64,000 nt of DNA from Chryseobacterium arachidis (GTDB lineage: Bacteria > Bacteroidota > Bacteroidia > Flavobacteriales > Weeksellaceae): contig NZ_FQUT01000005.1 in NCBI RefSeq assembly GCF_900129245.1, forward strand, positions 186,001 to 250,000, written 5' to 3'. The position numbers were made by a program, and so were the translations under genes. Positions 1 to 9,739 of this stretch are shown here, one piece after another (position 1 is the first letter of the stretch; each line of letters starts with the position of its first letter). The notes beneath the pieces were generated by a model. The model was given only the letters and a program-made list of their open reading frames with translations, ran no database searches and had not been told where the DNA came from.

Positions 1-1
1 T

Positions 2-583
2 CGTAAATTTTTTAATAATGGAAAAAAAGGAAAGAGCTATCAATTAGTAATACACGTAGATCAACCAGGTAAGGGAGGTGATAGAGATACATATGAATAC
101 AATGGCGGAACAGATTCAGGGCATGCTTTTGTAACTTTAAATAGAAAAAATACTGATGGTACAACAGATTCAAAGACTTTTGGCTTCTATCCATATCCTC
201 CATCTGTAAATCCTATAGCCTCGGAAGCTTATGGAAAAATAAAAGATAATTCAGTACATGAAAAAGAAGTTGTACAGATGCGACCGATAAGTGAGAAAAA
301 ATTTAATGACATTCTAGATTTTGTAGAATCTAACAAAAATAATAAATATGATTTGAATACTAATAATTGTACTGATTTTGTTTTAAATTGTGCTGCTGTT
401 GGAGGAATTAATCTTCCAAAAACGAAATGAACATGGCCAAATGGAGGTGGTCATAATCCTGGTGATTTAGGTGAAGATTTACGTGAACAAAATAAAAGAA
501 TCAGAAATGGTAGACCTCCAGACCCTACTCCTAATAATTCTAACTCTAATAAAAAAGATAATGATAAAAAAATTGGCTTATAA
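2..583 (+). pseudogene. C-terminal remnant of an Rhs-like polymorphic toxin, interrupted by TGA
   Basis: An open frame enters from the left edge and reads through position 427. It stops at an in-frame TGA (428-430), then continues in the same frame with sensible Flavobacteria-like protein (TWPNGGGHNPGDLGEDLR) to TAA at 581. The block before the stop has a SGHAFV histidine motif and an NNCTDF cysteine motif, as in papain-like or NlpC/P60-type toxin domains. The NPGDLGEDLR tail is typical of toxin C-termini in Chryseobacterium, from memory. A single GGA-to-TGA change would explain the stop. The N-terminus lies outside the window, so the Rhs assignment is inference. The next gene overlaps its last 23 bases, as expected for a toxin-immunity pair. 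Confidence 0.55.
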
Positions 584-962
584 TACATTTTTAATTTTGA
601 TAGTTTTATCATTTTTTAGTTGTTCCAAAAAAGAAAACAAGTTTGATAATCCAATATTTTCTTTTTTTCATGAATTGAATGATAAAAATGTTGATAGTTT
701 TATGAAGTCCTATTATAGTGAAAAACCTGATTATGTATTGAGCCAATATAGGATAGTTCTAAATCAACTAAAAAATTCAGACATAACTATTACAGATTAT
801 AATCATTATGAGGGAGAAAAAATAAATATAGATGGAGATACTAAAAATATTTTTATCATTTCTCATGATCAAGAAATTATTACAAGCGTAAAAGTTGAAG
901 ATAAGAAAGTAAAATATTTACTTTCTATTAATAAAGGAAAAGAACTTATAGGTTGGCTTTAA
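561..962 (+). CDS. Small lipoprotein, possible immunity protein
   Basis: This is a 133-residue protein. The start at 561 puts a lipoprotein signal first: MIKK, a hydrophobic stretch and the lipobox LSFFSC, followed by charged residues. An upstream in-frame ATG at 471 would bury the signal inside toxin coding sequence, so I reject it. The mature part is small, acidic and lysine-rich, and I do not recognise a family. It overlaps the end of the toxin remnant by 23 bases, which suggests co-translation and an immunity role by position only. Two hairpins follow the stop. Confidence 0.65.
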   Translation: MIKKLAYNTFLILIVLSFFSCSKKENKFDNPIFSFFHELNDKNVDSFMKSYYSEKPDYVLSQYRIVLNQLKNSDITITDYNHYEGEKINIDGDTKNIFIISHDQEIITSVKVEDKKVKYLLSINKGKELIGWL

Positions 963-1056
963 CTATAATAATTAGAAATTTAATAAACATTGCAAAAACG
1001 GATAACTAATTTGGTTATCCGCTGCGCAAAGTTTCCCGACTTTGAGCAAACAAGCA

Positions 1057-1085
1057 AAATCCACTGCATTGCGGTGGATTTTTTT
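1057..1085 (+). terminator. Rho-independent terminator
   Basis: An AAATCCAC / GTGGATTT stem is followed by a T run. A second perfect 8-bp hairpin (CGGATAAC / GTTATCCG, 999-1021) precedes it. It ends the toxin/lipoprotein transcript. The rest of 963-1238 is AT-rich and shows nothing else I recognise. Confidence 0.8.
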
Positions 1086-1238
1086 AGAATAGTCGTATCA
1101 AAAATCGCTCAAACTTCCATTATCTTCCAATACTATCCCAATCATGATGATTCATAATCAACCTCAATAAAAAATATTTAATCCCCAATCATTCCCGTAA
1201 AAATTTTATTCTCAAAGAAATAATTTTATTTTTGTTAG

Positions 1239-1880
1239 ATGATGAAAACCCAATCTCCGTTTTTAGACACTTTGTTTCTGTTGCGGAAGGAAGAATGCAT
1301 TACGATTTTTACGGATGTTAAAAAGATTTCTCCAAAAGAGGAACAGGAAGTGGCAGAGTATTTTGAAAGCGAATTCGAAAAAGAAAGGTTAGAATTTCTG
1401 TCTGATCAGATTCCGTTTGACAAAGAAGCGGCGGTCTGGGCGGCAAAAATTCTGTACCACAGTGTACAGCTTTATCTTGTTCGTGAAAATACGGAGAAAG
1501 ACCTTTCCCAATTGATTCCTGGATTTAGGGGACAACTGACGGTTTCCTCCAGATTGTCAGCAGACTTATCACTCAGGTTTCTGCCGCAGATTATCATATC
1601 CCTGAAAAATACAGATCCAGATGACCCGTTAATAGCATTGCTTGAAAATATTTTAAAACAGTTTCATTATTCGGGGATTGAAACAGAACTTGATCTCGAA
1701 AATCTAAACTGGGAAGAAGAATTAAAAGATAAAACCTACAGAAAATTATATCTTGAGAGAATTGTAGAGAACAAAGTTTATAGACTCGCAGAAATTCCTT
1801 ACATCAATCGGCTGCTGACTGCAGAATTCGGGTGGTACAAAGATATTTTCTGGAAAGAATTGAAAATAATAAAAGATTAA
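1239..1880 (+). CDS. bpX-type accessory protein of a MoxR-vWA ternary system
   Basis: A 213-residue soluble, mostly helical, charged protein with no signal peptide. It begins the cluster that continues with the MoxR ATPase and vWA protein. Flavobacterial MoxR-vWA-beta-propeller (MVP) operons usually carry a protein of this size as a 'bpX' accessory component. I assign it to that set by length, composition and position, tentatively the bpX4 class. A TATTTTG -7-like box ends only a few bases before the ATG, so the mRNA would be almost leaderless. Biochemical role unknown. Confidence 0.5.
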   Translation: MMKTQSPFLDTLFLLRKEECITIFTDVKKISPKEEQEVAEYFESEFEKERLEFLSDQIPFDKEAAVWAAKILYHSVQLYLVRENTEKDLSQLIPGFRGQLTVSSRLSADLSLRFLPQIIISLKNTDPDDPLIALLENILKQFHYSGIETELDLENLNWEEELKDKTYRKLYLERIVENKVYRLAEIPYINRLLTAEFGWYKDIFWKELKIIKD

Positions 1881-1900
1881 AAATCTTTGTTTACTTTGTT

Positions 1901-1970
1901 AAGTGAAACGCCTTTGCGAACTTAAAAACAGTTAGCAAGTTAAAGAAACCTTTGCGGACTTTACGTTAAA
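1901..1970. repeat. Dispersed intergenic repeat, copy 1
   Basis: This block carries the words GAAACGCCTTTGCGAAC and CCTTTGCGGACTTTACGTT, separated by AT-rich spacer. Clear relatives lie at 34951-35021, 41560-41629 and 61834-61927. All are intergenic, and this one sits just before the MoxR gene. Confidence 0.7.
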
Positions 1971-1996
1971 AAAAACTAATATAAAAACAAAAAACA

Positions 1997-3130
1997 ATGA
2001 CTCAAAATATAGAAAAATTAAACAAAGTTCTTACTTACGTCAAAGACACTTTCGTTGGTAAAAATAACGTTGTGGATTTGTTGGGAATCTGCTTACTGGC
2101 AAGAGAAAATGCCTTTCTGTACGGACCTCCCGGAACTGCAAAATCCGCTTTGGTCAGAACGTTGGCAAAAACAGTAAAAGACGGGAAAAATTTCGAATAC
2201 CTTTTGACCCGTTTTACAGAACCGAACGAGATTTTCGGACCGTTCGATATCAGAAAACTGAAAGAAGGTGAACTTTTTACCAATACAGACGGGATGATGC
2301 CCGAAGCCTCCATGGTTTTTCTTGATGAAATTTTCAATGCGAATTCGGCCATTCTGAATTCCCTTTTGATGGCTCTGAACGAAAAGATTTTTAAAAGAGG
2401 AAAAGAAACAAAAAATCTTCCTGCATTGATGTTTGTGGGGGCCAGTAATGTTCTTCCCGAAGATGAAGCGTTGAACGCTTTGTTCGATCGTTTTTTGGTG
2501 AGAATTAATGTAGATTACGTACATCCCGATCTTCTTCAGCAGGTTCTTTTAGCCGGAAGAAAATTAGAAAATACAACAGATGCTGAAATCCCGGAAATCC
2601 TGGCTCACGAAATCAAAGAACTTCAGGCATTATGCAAAACGGTAGATTTAAAGCCTATTTATGAAGTTTATCTCAATACAATTATTAGTCTTCGAAACAC
2701 GGGAATCACCATCTCGGATCGTCGTGCCGTAAAAATGCAGAATCTGATTGCCGCAAGTGCCTTGATTTGTGGCAGAAACGAAGCTATTTTATCCGATTTA
2801 TGGGTGTTGAAACATATCTGGGATACCGAAGAACAGATTGAGATTTTAGAAGGAATTATCAACAGAACCATCGAAAAAGACGATAACCCGAAATCTCATC
2901 CACAGGCTTTACACAATAAGACTCCGAACCCTGAAGAAGTGATGAAAGATGTGAAAATATTAATTGATCAGTGGGAAAACGGAAGTCTGAGTTTTGAGGA
3001 GCAGAATGTCATCAAAGATAAGTTGAGATATCTTCAGACCCGTTGCGACTGGATTGCCCATGCAGAACAGAAACAGTTTATTCAAAAAGAAATTGAAAGC
3101 TTATGGCAGAAGATTCTTCAGAGCGCTTAA
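1997..3130 (+). CDS. MoxR-family AAA+ ATPase
   Basis: A 377-residue protein. Walker A GPPGTAKS lies at about residues 43-50, Walker B VFLDEIFN at about 107-114, then sensor-like GASN and an arginine-finger region (DRFLVR). The C-terminal part is helical, as in RavA/MoxR proteins. MoxR ATPases act as chaperones that remodel vWA-domain partners by ATP hydrolysis, and the vWA partner is two genes downstream. The next gene starts inside this one (28-base overlap), so the operon is tightly coupled. Confidence 0.9.
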   Translation: MTQNIEKLNKVLTYVKDTFVGKNNVVDLLGICLLARENAFLYGPPGTAKSALVRTLAKTVKDGKNFEYLLTRFTEPNEIFGPFDIRKLKEGELFTNTDGMMPEASMVFLDEIFNANSAILNSLLMALNEKIFKRGKETKNLPALMFVGASNVLPEDEALNALFDRFLVRINVDYVHPDLLQQVLLAGRKLENTTDAEIPEILAHEIKELQALCKTVDLKPIYEVYLNTIISLRNTGITISDRRAVKMQNLIAASALICGRNEAILSDLWVLKHIWDTEEQIEILEGIINRTIEKDDNPKSHPQALHNKTPNPEEVMKDVKILIDQWENGSLSFEEQNVIKDKLRYLQTRCDWIAHAEQKQFIQKEIESLWQKILQSA

Positions 3131-3846
3131 AAGAATTCTGGGCAGAAATTCCCCGTAAAGATGAATATTCTTTAGGGTCCATCCGCGACTGGAAAAATAT
3201 TCAGATTGCCGGGGATGATGAGATAATTTGGCTGAAAGGTTTTACCGTAGAACAAGCCGTTTCTTCTGAATTGAAGCAGCTTCCTAATTTTATTTTATAT
3301 GAATTAAAGAACGGATTGTTGTTCAGAAGAAATGCATTGGTTCCAAGTAAAAAAGTACGGACGGCATTGCTTTGGACATCTATTGATAAGGCTTTGAAAT
3401 TAACGTTTCCGCCATCAAACCATAATTTGTTTGGCATTGATGAAAAAATTGCGGTTCACCTTAAAAAAGGAGAAAATGAATATCCGGCGGTTGCATTATT
3501 ATGTTCTATCGATGAAATAAAAAATAAAATCGCCGAGCTTCCGAACTTTAAACTTGAAAAGCTGGAGTGGATCATTGTGGATGATAAAGCGTTATTCTTG
3601 GGAACACCATTATTAGGCTTTCCGGGGAAAACCTATTGGATGAAAGATGATCATCTTTTACCAAGCGGATTTGATTTTGAATTTAAAAACCTGAGTTCAT
3701 TATTACAGAAAAAGTATAATAAAGATTCAGATAAATGGTTACTGTGGAATGAAGACGGAAGTTATCTCTCAATCAATAAAGAGGATTTCCGAAAGCTGTC
3801 TGTAAGCTCTTTCCGTCTGACTCAAAAAGCAAGAGAATGGATTTAG
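3103..3846 (+). CDS. MVP-operon accessory protein (bpX-like)
   Basis: A 247-residue soluble protein starting within the last codons of the MoxR gene and overlapping the next gene by 10 bases. It is rich in aromatic residues and short beta-prone segments (LPNFILYELKNGLLFRRNALVPSKK is the style throughout), with no catalytic motif I recognise. Its position between the AAA ATPase and the vWA-propeller protein fits an adaptor of the MoxR-vWA-beta-propeller ternary system, possibly the bpX2 class. The exact family is tentative. Confidence 0.5.
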   Translation: MAEDSSERLKEFWAEIPRKDEYSLGSIRDWKNIQIAGDDEIIWLKGFTVEQAVSSELKQLPNFILYELKNGLLFRRNALVPSKKVRTALLWTSIDKALKLTFPPSNHNLFGIDEKIAVHLKKGENEYPAVALLCSIDEIKNKIAELPNFKLEKLEWIIVDDKALFLGTPLLGFPGKTYWMKDDHLLPSGFDFEFKNLSSLLQKKYNKDSDKWLLWNEDGSYLSINKEDFRKLSVSSFRLTQKAREWI

Positions 3847-6230
3847 TAAGTTATTTTCAATCGCATGAAAATTATTTCTGGGAATGGATCACAGATAAGG
3901 ATGTTCGTGACTCTTCCGGATATCTTGAGAATAATCTTATTTTGGTTCCGAATGTTGGTGTTATTGCTTACAGACCCTATATTATAGAAGTTTTAAAAGA
4001 GCTTCAAACACAAGGTTTGCCGCCTTTTGGAGCTTTTCTGCTGACAATGTACGCTACACAAGACGGTTATTTGAATCTGGATGGTATTTTTTATTTCCTA
4101 AGAAAATATAGAACAGAAGAGACTAGTGATTTTAATTTAGATATTAAAAATGCTTGTCAGCTATTGGAAAACCTCAGCAAAATTGGAAATTCCATGAAGA
4201 GAGGGCAAAACAGAATCAATCTTTTCCAGACGATTTTTAAAGATTCTGTTAATTTGATTTCTGCGGAAGAATCTGAATATATTCTTAACAGTTATCACAG
4301 AAGTCCCCAGAAAATTGGCGATGCTGCAGAAAAGCTTATGCTTTCTGATGATATTATAGATAGAGATATTGAAACGTTATCATTCATTCATAATCGGTTT
4401 CCGACCACAGAATCTATCGTTAAAGCGATACAGGGTTTAACAGTTGAACCGGAAATTAAAGAAGAATTAGCTGAAGAACGTACGGCCGAATCTGAAAAAG
4501 ATTTCATTCAGGAATTGATTGAAGAGCCCAAAACATTTCAGTTAGGAAGTCTGATTAAAAGAATCTGGAGCGGGCTTAAAATTCCGATGAGGCATCTTTC
4601 TCCCGGCGAACAGCCGATTGGTGGTGTTGCGGATATTACCAATAAAGGAGATCTTCACAGAATGCTTTTATCTGAATATGCCAATGAAGATGAAGTTTTT
4701 ATGAACCGTGTGGCCAATAACGAAGCGTTATATATTCAAAGGGAAATACCGCCTGAAGAAAATATTTTTGAAAGAATTATTCTCATTGATACTTCCCTGA
4801 AAAACTGGGGAACTCCGAAAGTGTTATCTTTTGCTTCTGCTTTAGCTGTGATAAAACATCCGAAAGCACATTCCGAGTGTAAAGTGTATGCATTGGGACA
4901 ATCCAGCATTGCCATGACCCTGGATCGTGTGGAGGAAGTAATTGAAAATCTTAACCTCGTAAGCGGAACATTGGATGTTTCAGAAGCTTTAGATTTATTT
5001 TTCAAAAAAGAACGGACAGAAAAAGACCTCGAAGTTTTTTTTATTACCCATCATGAAAATCTGGCGAATGAAAGCCTTCAGAAAGTCATTCACGAAAACA
5101 GAAACCGACTGAAGTTTTTGGTGACAACCTCTTCAGATGGCGAACTGAATTTTTACAAGCATCATTTAGGAGCCAGAAAACATATTCAGAAGATTGTATT
5201 GCCGCTGAAAGAGCTTTGGGCAGATCCTCCGTATAAAAAAAGTAAAAGGTCGGCAAGTCAGAACGGTAAAGGAGAAAAAACGGATGTTCCGCTTAATTAT
5301 CCATTGCTTTTCCCGATTCCGCAACAGCAGATTGCGAAGTTTATGTATGAAGGAGAATTTTTTATTCTGAGCAGTAAAAAACAATTACTGAGAACTTATC
5401 TATCAGACAATTATTATAACAGAAATTATTATGATTTATATAAAATCCTTCGTGGTTGTGAGGTGTTGTTTGAAAATATCTCCATAAAAGACAGAGGAAT
5501 GTTTGCTTTGGCAAAGAATAAGCAACAGCAGTTTATTTTATGTCAGTATCAGCAGGATAAAAAACTGATTTCAAAATTAAATATTGAAACGAAAGAATAT
5601 TCCGAACTGAATATTTCAGGTTTTGACATTCCGTTGCATGTGGAATTGGTATATTTCAATAAACATTTTTACTTACACGAAAGTAGTTTAACAAATATTT
5701 TTGAAATTAATCTTGAAGGTGAAGTTTCTATAGAATCGATAAAAAACGATCCTGAAATTCATAAAAATATAGAAAAAGTAAAGATTGAAGTTGATAAACT
5801 AAATCGTAACAATTACAAATTCACCAGCAATTTTACGTTGATCGGAATTAATGAAAATAATAATCTGGTAATTTCTAAGTATGAATTAAAGTTTTGGGGA
5901 AGTTCAATGGCGCAGTACAAAAACCAGTCTCCTATTGTAATGGTTGCCAGTCAGGATAAAAATAAGTTCACATTTTCAGACGGGAGTGAAATTATTGCAG
6001 ACTCTCGCGGAATGATTACTTTCAGAAGTATTAATGCCAATATTCCCGAGTTTTATATGCCGACTTCAACGCATACAGGAGTAGCTTTGGCTTCAGAAAA
6101 AGAGTTTGGCGGCTACGAATATTATCTTCCGGATCATACGCTGCTTAAAGTAAAAACCGTTGAGGATATGTACCAGGATTATTTACAACCTTTTATAGAT
6201 CAAGTATTGGAATATGGAGCTAAAGATTAA
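3837..6230 (+). CDS. vWA / beta-propeller protein of the MVP system
   Basis: A 797-residue protein. The N-terminal about 300 residues are helical (bpX0/bpX1-like by position). A vWA-like domain follows, with a degenerate MIDAS DTSLKNWG at about 317-324 and FASALAVIKHP after it. A long beta-strand-rich C-terminal part with repeated WG/F-x-L patterns would suit a propeller. In MVP systems this is the substrate-sensing client of the MoxR ATPase. The MIDAS lacks the canonical DxSxS, so metal binding may be lost. It overlaps both neighbours (10 and 17 bases). Confidence 0.65.
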   Translation: MDLVSYFQSHENYFWEWITDKDVRDSSGYLENNLILVPNVGVIAYRPYIIEVLKELQTQGLPPFGAFLLTMYATQDGYLNLDGIFYFLRKYRTEETSDFNLDIKNACQLLENLSKIGNSMKRGQNRINLFQTIFKDSVNLISAEESEYILNSYHRSPQKIGDAAEKLMLSDDIIDRDIETLSFIHNRFPTTESIVKAIQGLTVEPEIKEELAEERTAESEKDFIQELIEEPKTFQLGSLIKRIWSGLKIPMRHLSPGEQPIGGVADITNKGDLHRMLLSEYANEDEVFMNRVANNEALYIQREIPPEENIFERIILIDTSLKNWGTPKVLSFASALAVIKHPKAHSECKVYALGQSSIAMTLDRVEEVIENLNLVSGTLDVSEALDLFFKKERTEKDLEVFFITHHENLANESLQKVIHENRNRLKFLVTTSSDGELNFYKHHLGARKHIQKIVLPLKELWADPPYKKSKRSASQNGKGEKTDVPLNYPLLFPIPQQQIAKFMYEGEFFILSSKKQLLRTYLSDNYYNRNYYDLYKILRGCEVLFENISIKDRGMFALAKNKQQQFILCQYQQDKKLISKLNIETKEYSELNISGFDIPLHVELVYFNKHFYLHESSLTNIFEINLEGEVSIESIKNDPEIHKNIEKVKIEVDKLNRNNYKFTSNFTLIGINENNNLVISKYELKFWGSSMAQYKNQSPIVMVASQDKNKFTFSDGSEIIADSRGMITFRSINANIPEFYMPTSTHTGVALASEKEFGGYEYYLPDHTLLKVKTVEDMYQDYLQPFIDQVLEYGAKD

Positions 6231-7902
6231 ACCTTTTCCGAAAAATCATTATCCGAAAAGAGGGCTTCTCATCAGAAGCGATTCACCTTTGGCGTGGCTT
6301 CGTGAAATAGAATCTTTGGGAATTGATCTTAACACTGTACAGTCTTTTGCAATCCCTTCTCTTGAACCTAATATTCTGTATGGTTGTTTTCTTGTTTTTG
6401 GAGATCATGCTCCGGCTGAAATAGGTAAAAATTCATACTTCCAGTGTTTTGATCAGAAATTATTCATTCCCGAGAATACAGATTTTTATCCTAAAATCAA
6501 TTCAGAAGACTGGAAAAATATAGATGCCAAATACATCATCATGCATCCCGATTTTGGATTGGTAAAGTTAAATGAAGCCATCGATTGGGTTTCAATAGTA
6601 GCAGAATCTCCGAAAACAGAATCAAAACTAAAAAAGCCGTCAAACGGAGTTTTCATTCCACAGAAAATACGAAGCTTTAAAGTGGATATGAATGATGATG
6701 AGCTATTGGAACAGCTTTTGGCTCCCGTTACCGATGAAGAGTGGATGATAAACTTACCTTTTGATTTGGATAAATTGAAAGCGGGAGATGAAGCAGAAAT
6801 TCTAAAATATATAGAATACATTACCAAATATCCGGAGCGGGCGGTATATTTAGGAATACCATTGGATATTCATGCAACATCCCGAGGTGGATTCGGAAAT
6901 TTCGATTGGGGAATGTTTGGTGATCCCATCGCTCAAGACACAGACAATTCCTCCGGAGGCGAAAGCTCTCCACTGAAAATGACCGGTTCGCAAAAGATTT
7001 TTGCACTGTTTCTGGCGGTTGTAGTGATTATTATTTTTGCCGTCGATTTTGGTAAAAAACAGGCAGAAAAAGAGTTTGTGGCTCAGAATTCCTACAATGG
7101 AAATACGGCGGAAGGAAATTTTCAGAAAGGAAATGACGATCAGGCACTGATTTTTGAGTCGGGTTTTACTGAGATTGATCGGAAGATCGATTCTATGTTT
7201 GGACGTGACAGAAGATTGCTGATTGAAGAATATAAACAGAAAAGTTTCTCGGAAAGAGGCATGTCTTCCATGCAGTGGCAGATTGATGAGTATAAAGCCA
7301 AAGAGCGAGAAGCAAGAGAGGCTCTGAAAAAAGTATATCAAAAAAAGATAGAGGATTTAGTCAATCTTCAGACCAGAAAGTATTACCAGAAAGTATTGGA
7401 TTCTATCCGGAAAGATCCATCCAATACAATGAATAAAATATCGAAAGAGCTTTTGGCCGATGATATGAAGGAAATGAAAAAAATATTGCTCAGTGATTCT
7501 CTGGCAAGGGTTTTCGGTACCTTTCGGGAAACTGAACCTAAGATTGTATTTAACGAATATGTGCAGGAAAGACCATTTGATGTGATTGGAGAGGTTCCTG
7601 AAAAAAAAGAAGTTTCCTTTTCCGAGATCGTGTGGATGTTGCTTGCTGTTGTAGGGCTGGTGGGCGTATATTCTTATTTTTTCAGAAAAAAACCTTTGTA
7701 TATGGGTGGAAATTATGTTCCCGACGGGATCAAATTGGTTCTTATTGCACTATTGGGAATTATTCTGCTGTATATTTTTTATCCTTTGATCAATTCTTTC
7801 GGATACAATTGGCTCGTCTGGTTGATGATTATTGGAGTGATTGTTCTCCTTTACCGATTATTTAATGAAGATGAAAACATTTTAAAATCAAAGAAAAGAT
7901 GA
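6214..7902 (+). CDS. Membrane protein of the MVP system (bpX6-like N-terminus)
   Basis: A 562-residue protein. The soluble N-terminal domain (about 1-250) is followed by a transmembrane segment at about 261-279. A charged coiled-coil stretch rich in K/E/R (about 330-440) follows, then three more membrane segments at about 470-490, 505-525 and 531-550. The N-terminal domain plus membrane anchor fits the bpX6-type component, which would tie the MoxR/vWA machine to the inner membrane. It overlaps the previous gene by 17 bases and the next by 4 (ATGA). Function beyond anchoring is unknown. Confidence 0.55.
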   Translation: MELKIKPFPKNHYPKRGLLIRSDSPLAWLREIESLGIDLNTVQSFAIPSLEPNILYGCFLVFGDHAPAEIGKNSYFQCFDQKLFIPENTDFYPKINSEDWKNIDAKYIIMHPDFGLVKLNEAIDWVSIVAESPKTESKLKKPSNGVFIPQKIRSFKVDMNDDELLEQLLAPVTDEEWMINLPFDLDKLKAGDEAEILKYIEYITKYPERAVYLGIPLDIHATSRGGFGNFDWGMFGDPIAQDTDNSSGGESSPLKMTGSQKIFALFLAVVVIIIFAVDFGKKQAEKEFVAQNSYNGNTAEGNFQKGNDDQALIFESGFTEIDRKIDSMFGRDRRLLIEEYKQKSFSERGMSSMQWQIDEYKAKEREAREALKKVYQKKIEDLVNLQTRKYYQKVLDSIRKDPSNTMNKISKELLADDMKEMKKILLSDSLARVFGTFRETEPKIVFNEYVQERPFDVIGEVPEKKEVSFSEIVWMLLAVVGLVGVYSYFFRKKPLYMGGNYVPDGIKLVLIALLGIILLYIFYPLINSFGYNWLVWLMIIGVIVLLYRLFNEDENILKSKKR

Positions 7903-8921
7903 AAAAGCAAAAGTTTCTGGAAAAGTTTTTGGTTGCCTTCTTTATTCTTGTGATTTTTAAGGCGATTGCTATTGTGGCACAGTCGTTTCAGATGACTTTG
8001 GCGAGTTTTTGGGAAACCCTGTTCAAATTTATATTTTTTGCAGCCGTGGCTATTGTGCTTATTGTTATTCTGCAAAATCAGGAAAAAGATCCTCAGCCTC
8101 CGGTAACGAAAAAATACAGCGGAAGTTCCGGTTCATACATCGATACATCTCTTTTTGATAAGCTAAGAAGCATGTATGAAGATATTGCCAGAAAACATAT
8201 TGAGGATAATGAATATAAAAAAGCAGCCATTGTCTACATGAATCTTCTCAAAGACAACTACCGTGCGGCCGCAACACTGGAAGAAGGAGGTTTTTATAAT
8301 GAAGCGGCAGTCGTTTATCTGAGAAAAGTACAGAGCAAGGTAGATGCAGCCAATTGTTATGCAAAAGCAAAACAGTACGAAAAAGCCATTACGCTTTACA
8401 AAGAACTTCAGCAGAAGGAGAAAGTGGGAGATTTATATAAGGAAATTAATGACCTTGAAAATGCATTTATTTTTTATCAGATGGTTGCAGATGATTATGT
8501 ACAAAGTCATCAGATGGTAAAAGCTTCTTTAATGTATCGAAATAAAATGGATAAGCCCCATGAAGCACAGAAAATCCTTTTGCAGGGCTGGAAAGAAAAT
8601 AAAGAAGCGTTAAACTGTCTTCATCATTATTTTGCAAATATCCATGAAGTGGATAAACTGGAACAGGAAATCAAATATTTATACGAAAATATTTCACCGG
8701 ATAAAAAACTGATTTATCTGGAAGCGATGAAAACTGAATTTAAAAAAGACCAGCGCCTTCAGCATTCAACAAGAAATATTGCATACGATATCATTGCCGA
8801 AAACCTCAGCAGCCGTTCTGAGATTGTGAATGATCTTAAGCTTTTTAACCCTGATGATGAGGTGATTTTAAAGGATATTTCGAGATATAAAACGGGGAGA
8901 AATAAGATGTTTAGAAATTAG
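7899..8921 (+). CDS. Membrane-anchored TPR-like protein of the MVP operon
   Basis: A 340-residue protein. Two N-terminal membrane segments (about 5-25 and 41-59) form a hairpin. A cytoplasmic domain of repeated helix pairs follows from about 75 on (for example YEKAITLYKEL, NAFIFYQMVADDY), which is TPR-like. The ATG overlaps the upstream stop (ATGA), so translation is coupled. It probably scaffolds the ternary complex at the membrane. The TPR call rests on helix periodicity and A/Y spacing, not on a profile. Confidence 0.65.
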   Translation: MKKQKFLEKFLVAFFILVIFKAIAIVAQSFQMTLASFWETLFKFIFFAAVAIVLIVILQNQEKDPQPPVTKKYSGSSGSYIDTSLFDKLRSMYEDIARKHIEDNEYKKAAIVYMNLLKDNYRAAATLEEGGFYNEAAVVYLRKVQSKVDAANCYAKAKQYEKAITLYKELQQKEKVGDLYKEINDLENAFIFYQMVADDYVQSHQMVKASLMYRNKMDKPHEAQKILLQGWKENKEALNCLHHYFANIHEVDKLEQEIKYLYENISPDKKLIYLEAMKTEFKKDQRLQHSTRNIAYDIIAENLSSRSEIVNDLKLFNPDDEVILKDISRYKTGRNKMFRN

Positions 8922-8931
8922 AATTCATAAG

Positions 8932-9198
8932 ATGGATAATACAAATAAGTATCTTCACATAAAACACGAAGGTAAAAATGTTTATGAAATTGTAGATGAA
9001 TTAATGGGAAAGTATAAATCTCCGTTGGTTACAATTCAAAAAATCAGAGAAATATTTCCTCAACTTTCATTAATAGAGGCAAAAGAGGTTGTAATTATAA
9101 AAACTTCTGAACATAAAAGTCTATATGATTATCAAGGAAGTTTGTTTCCGGATCTTCAAAGATTCTTAAACGAAGAAAACGACAATAATAATTTATAA
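8932..9198 (+). CDS. Hypothetical 88-residue protein
   Basis: A small acidic protein starting 10 bases after the TPR gene, so it is probably the last gene of the MVP operon. The segment IREIFPQLSLIEAKEVVIIKT has an amphipathic helix-turn-helix look reminiscent of the L7/L12 C-terminal fold, but I do not assign it. Its codon use is more AT-rich than the operon genes before it. Confidence 0.6.
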   Translation: MDNTNKYLHIKHEGKNVYEIVDELMGKYKSPLVTIQKIREIFPQLSLIEAKEVVIIKTSEHKSLYDYQGSLFPDLQRFLNEENDNNNL

Positions 9199-9290
9199 TA
9201 TTTGATGATTAAAGCTTTTAAAAACGATCGGTTTTATTACCCGTTCTCGTGAAAATTATAAATTAAAGAAGAAAAAGATTTATCTTTGCA

Positions 9291-9298
9291 CCAATAAA
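9291..9298 (+). promoter_or_regulatory. Bacteroidota -7 box TATCTTTG
   Basis: A perfect TAnnTTTG box, followed after about 7 bases by the probable start of a short transcript that ends at the terminator at 9461-9487. Confidence 0.6.
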
Positions 9299-9304
9299 AT
9301 TATG

Positions 9305-9487
9305 ACAATACAAAGAGCACATATCAGTTTAAATCTATGCGATCGCCCTGTACTAAAGGGATCGTTTGGATATGAATGGATGATATTGGATGAGGCGAAA
9401 TGTGCTTTCTTTGAAAATTATTTACTGTAAACTCGTAAAAATTTAATCAAAATACTGCAGAAACGCCTCGATGATCGGGGCGTTTTT
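9305..9487 (+). ncRNA. Short transcript: structured RNA or 42-codon ORF with its own terminator
   Basis: The unit lies between a clean -7 box and a perfect 10-bp terminator (AAACGCCTCG / CGGGGCGTTT, 9461-9487). It holds a 42-codon ORF (9303-9431), but the same bases form a long terminal stem. CAAAGAGCACAT (9311-9322) pairs with 9400-9413, with a TT bulge, enclosing a hairpin CGAT..CCCT / AGGG..ATCG. The pairing suggests an RNA gene. The ORF is not excluded. The family is unknown, and 9489-9739 downstream shows nothing I recognise. Confidence 0.45.
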
Positions 9488-9739
9488 TGTGTTTTTAGGG
9501 CAGAAATTATTTAGAATGAAAAAAAATAACCATAAAAATGAAAATTATTTAATAAAAAATGAACAATTAATAAGAAAATAAAGCGTGATAAGTAACCCGA
9601 TGAGAGACAGTCATTTAGGTATTTAAGACATCTGCAAAATATTGCGGACAGAAATTCCCTGTTCTAAAATTTAATTATAATTAATTGATTTTCAGTAATT
9701 TAAATGAAAAATAAATTTGCGAGTTAAAAAATTTCATCC

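Noticed and set aside
9601..9670. A further degenerate tRNA-Cys (CTGCAAA loop)
   Set aside because: The stems around the loop do not pair and there is no acceptor or T arm.
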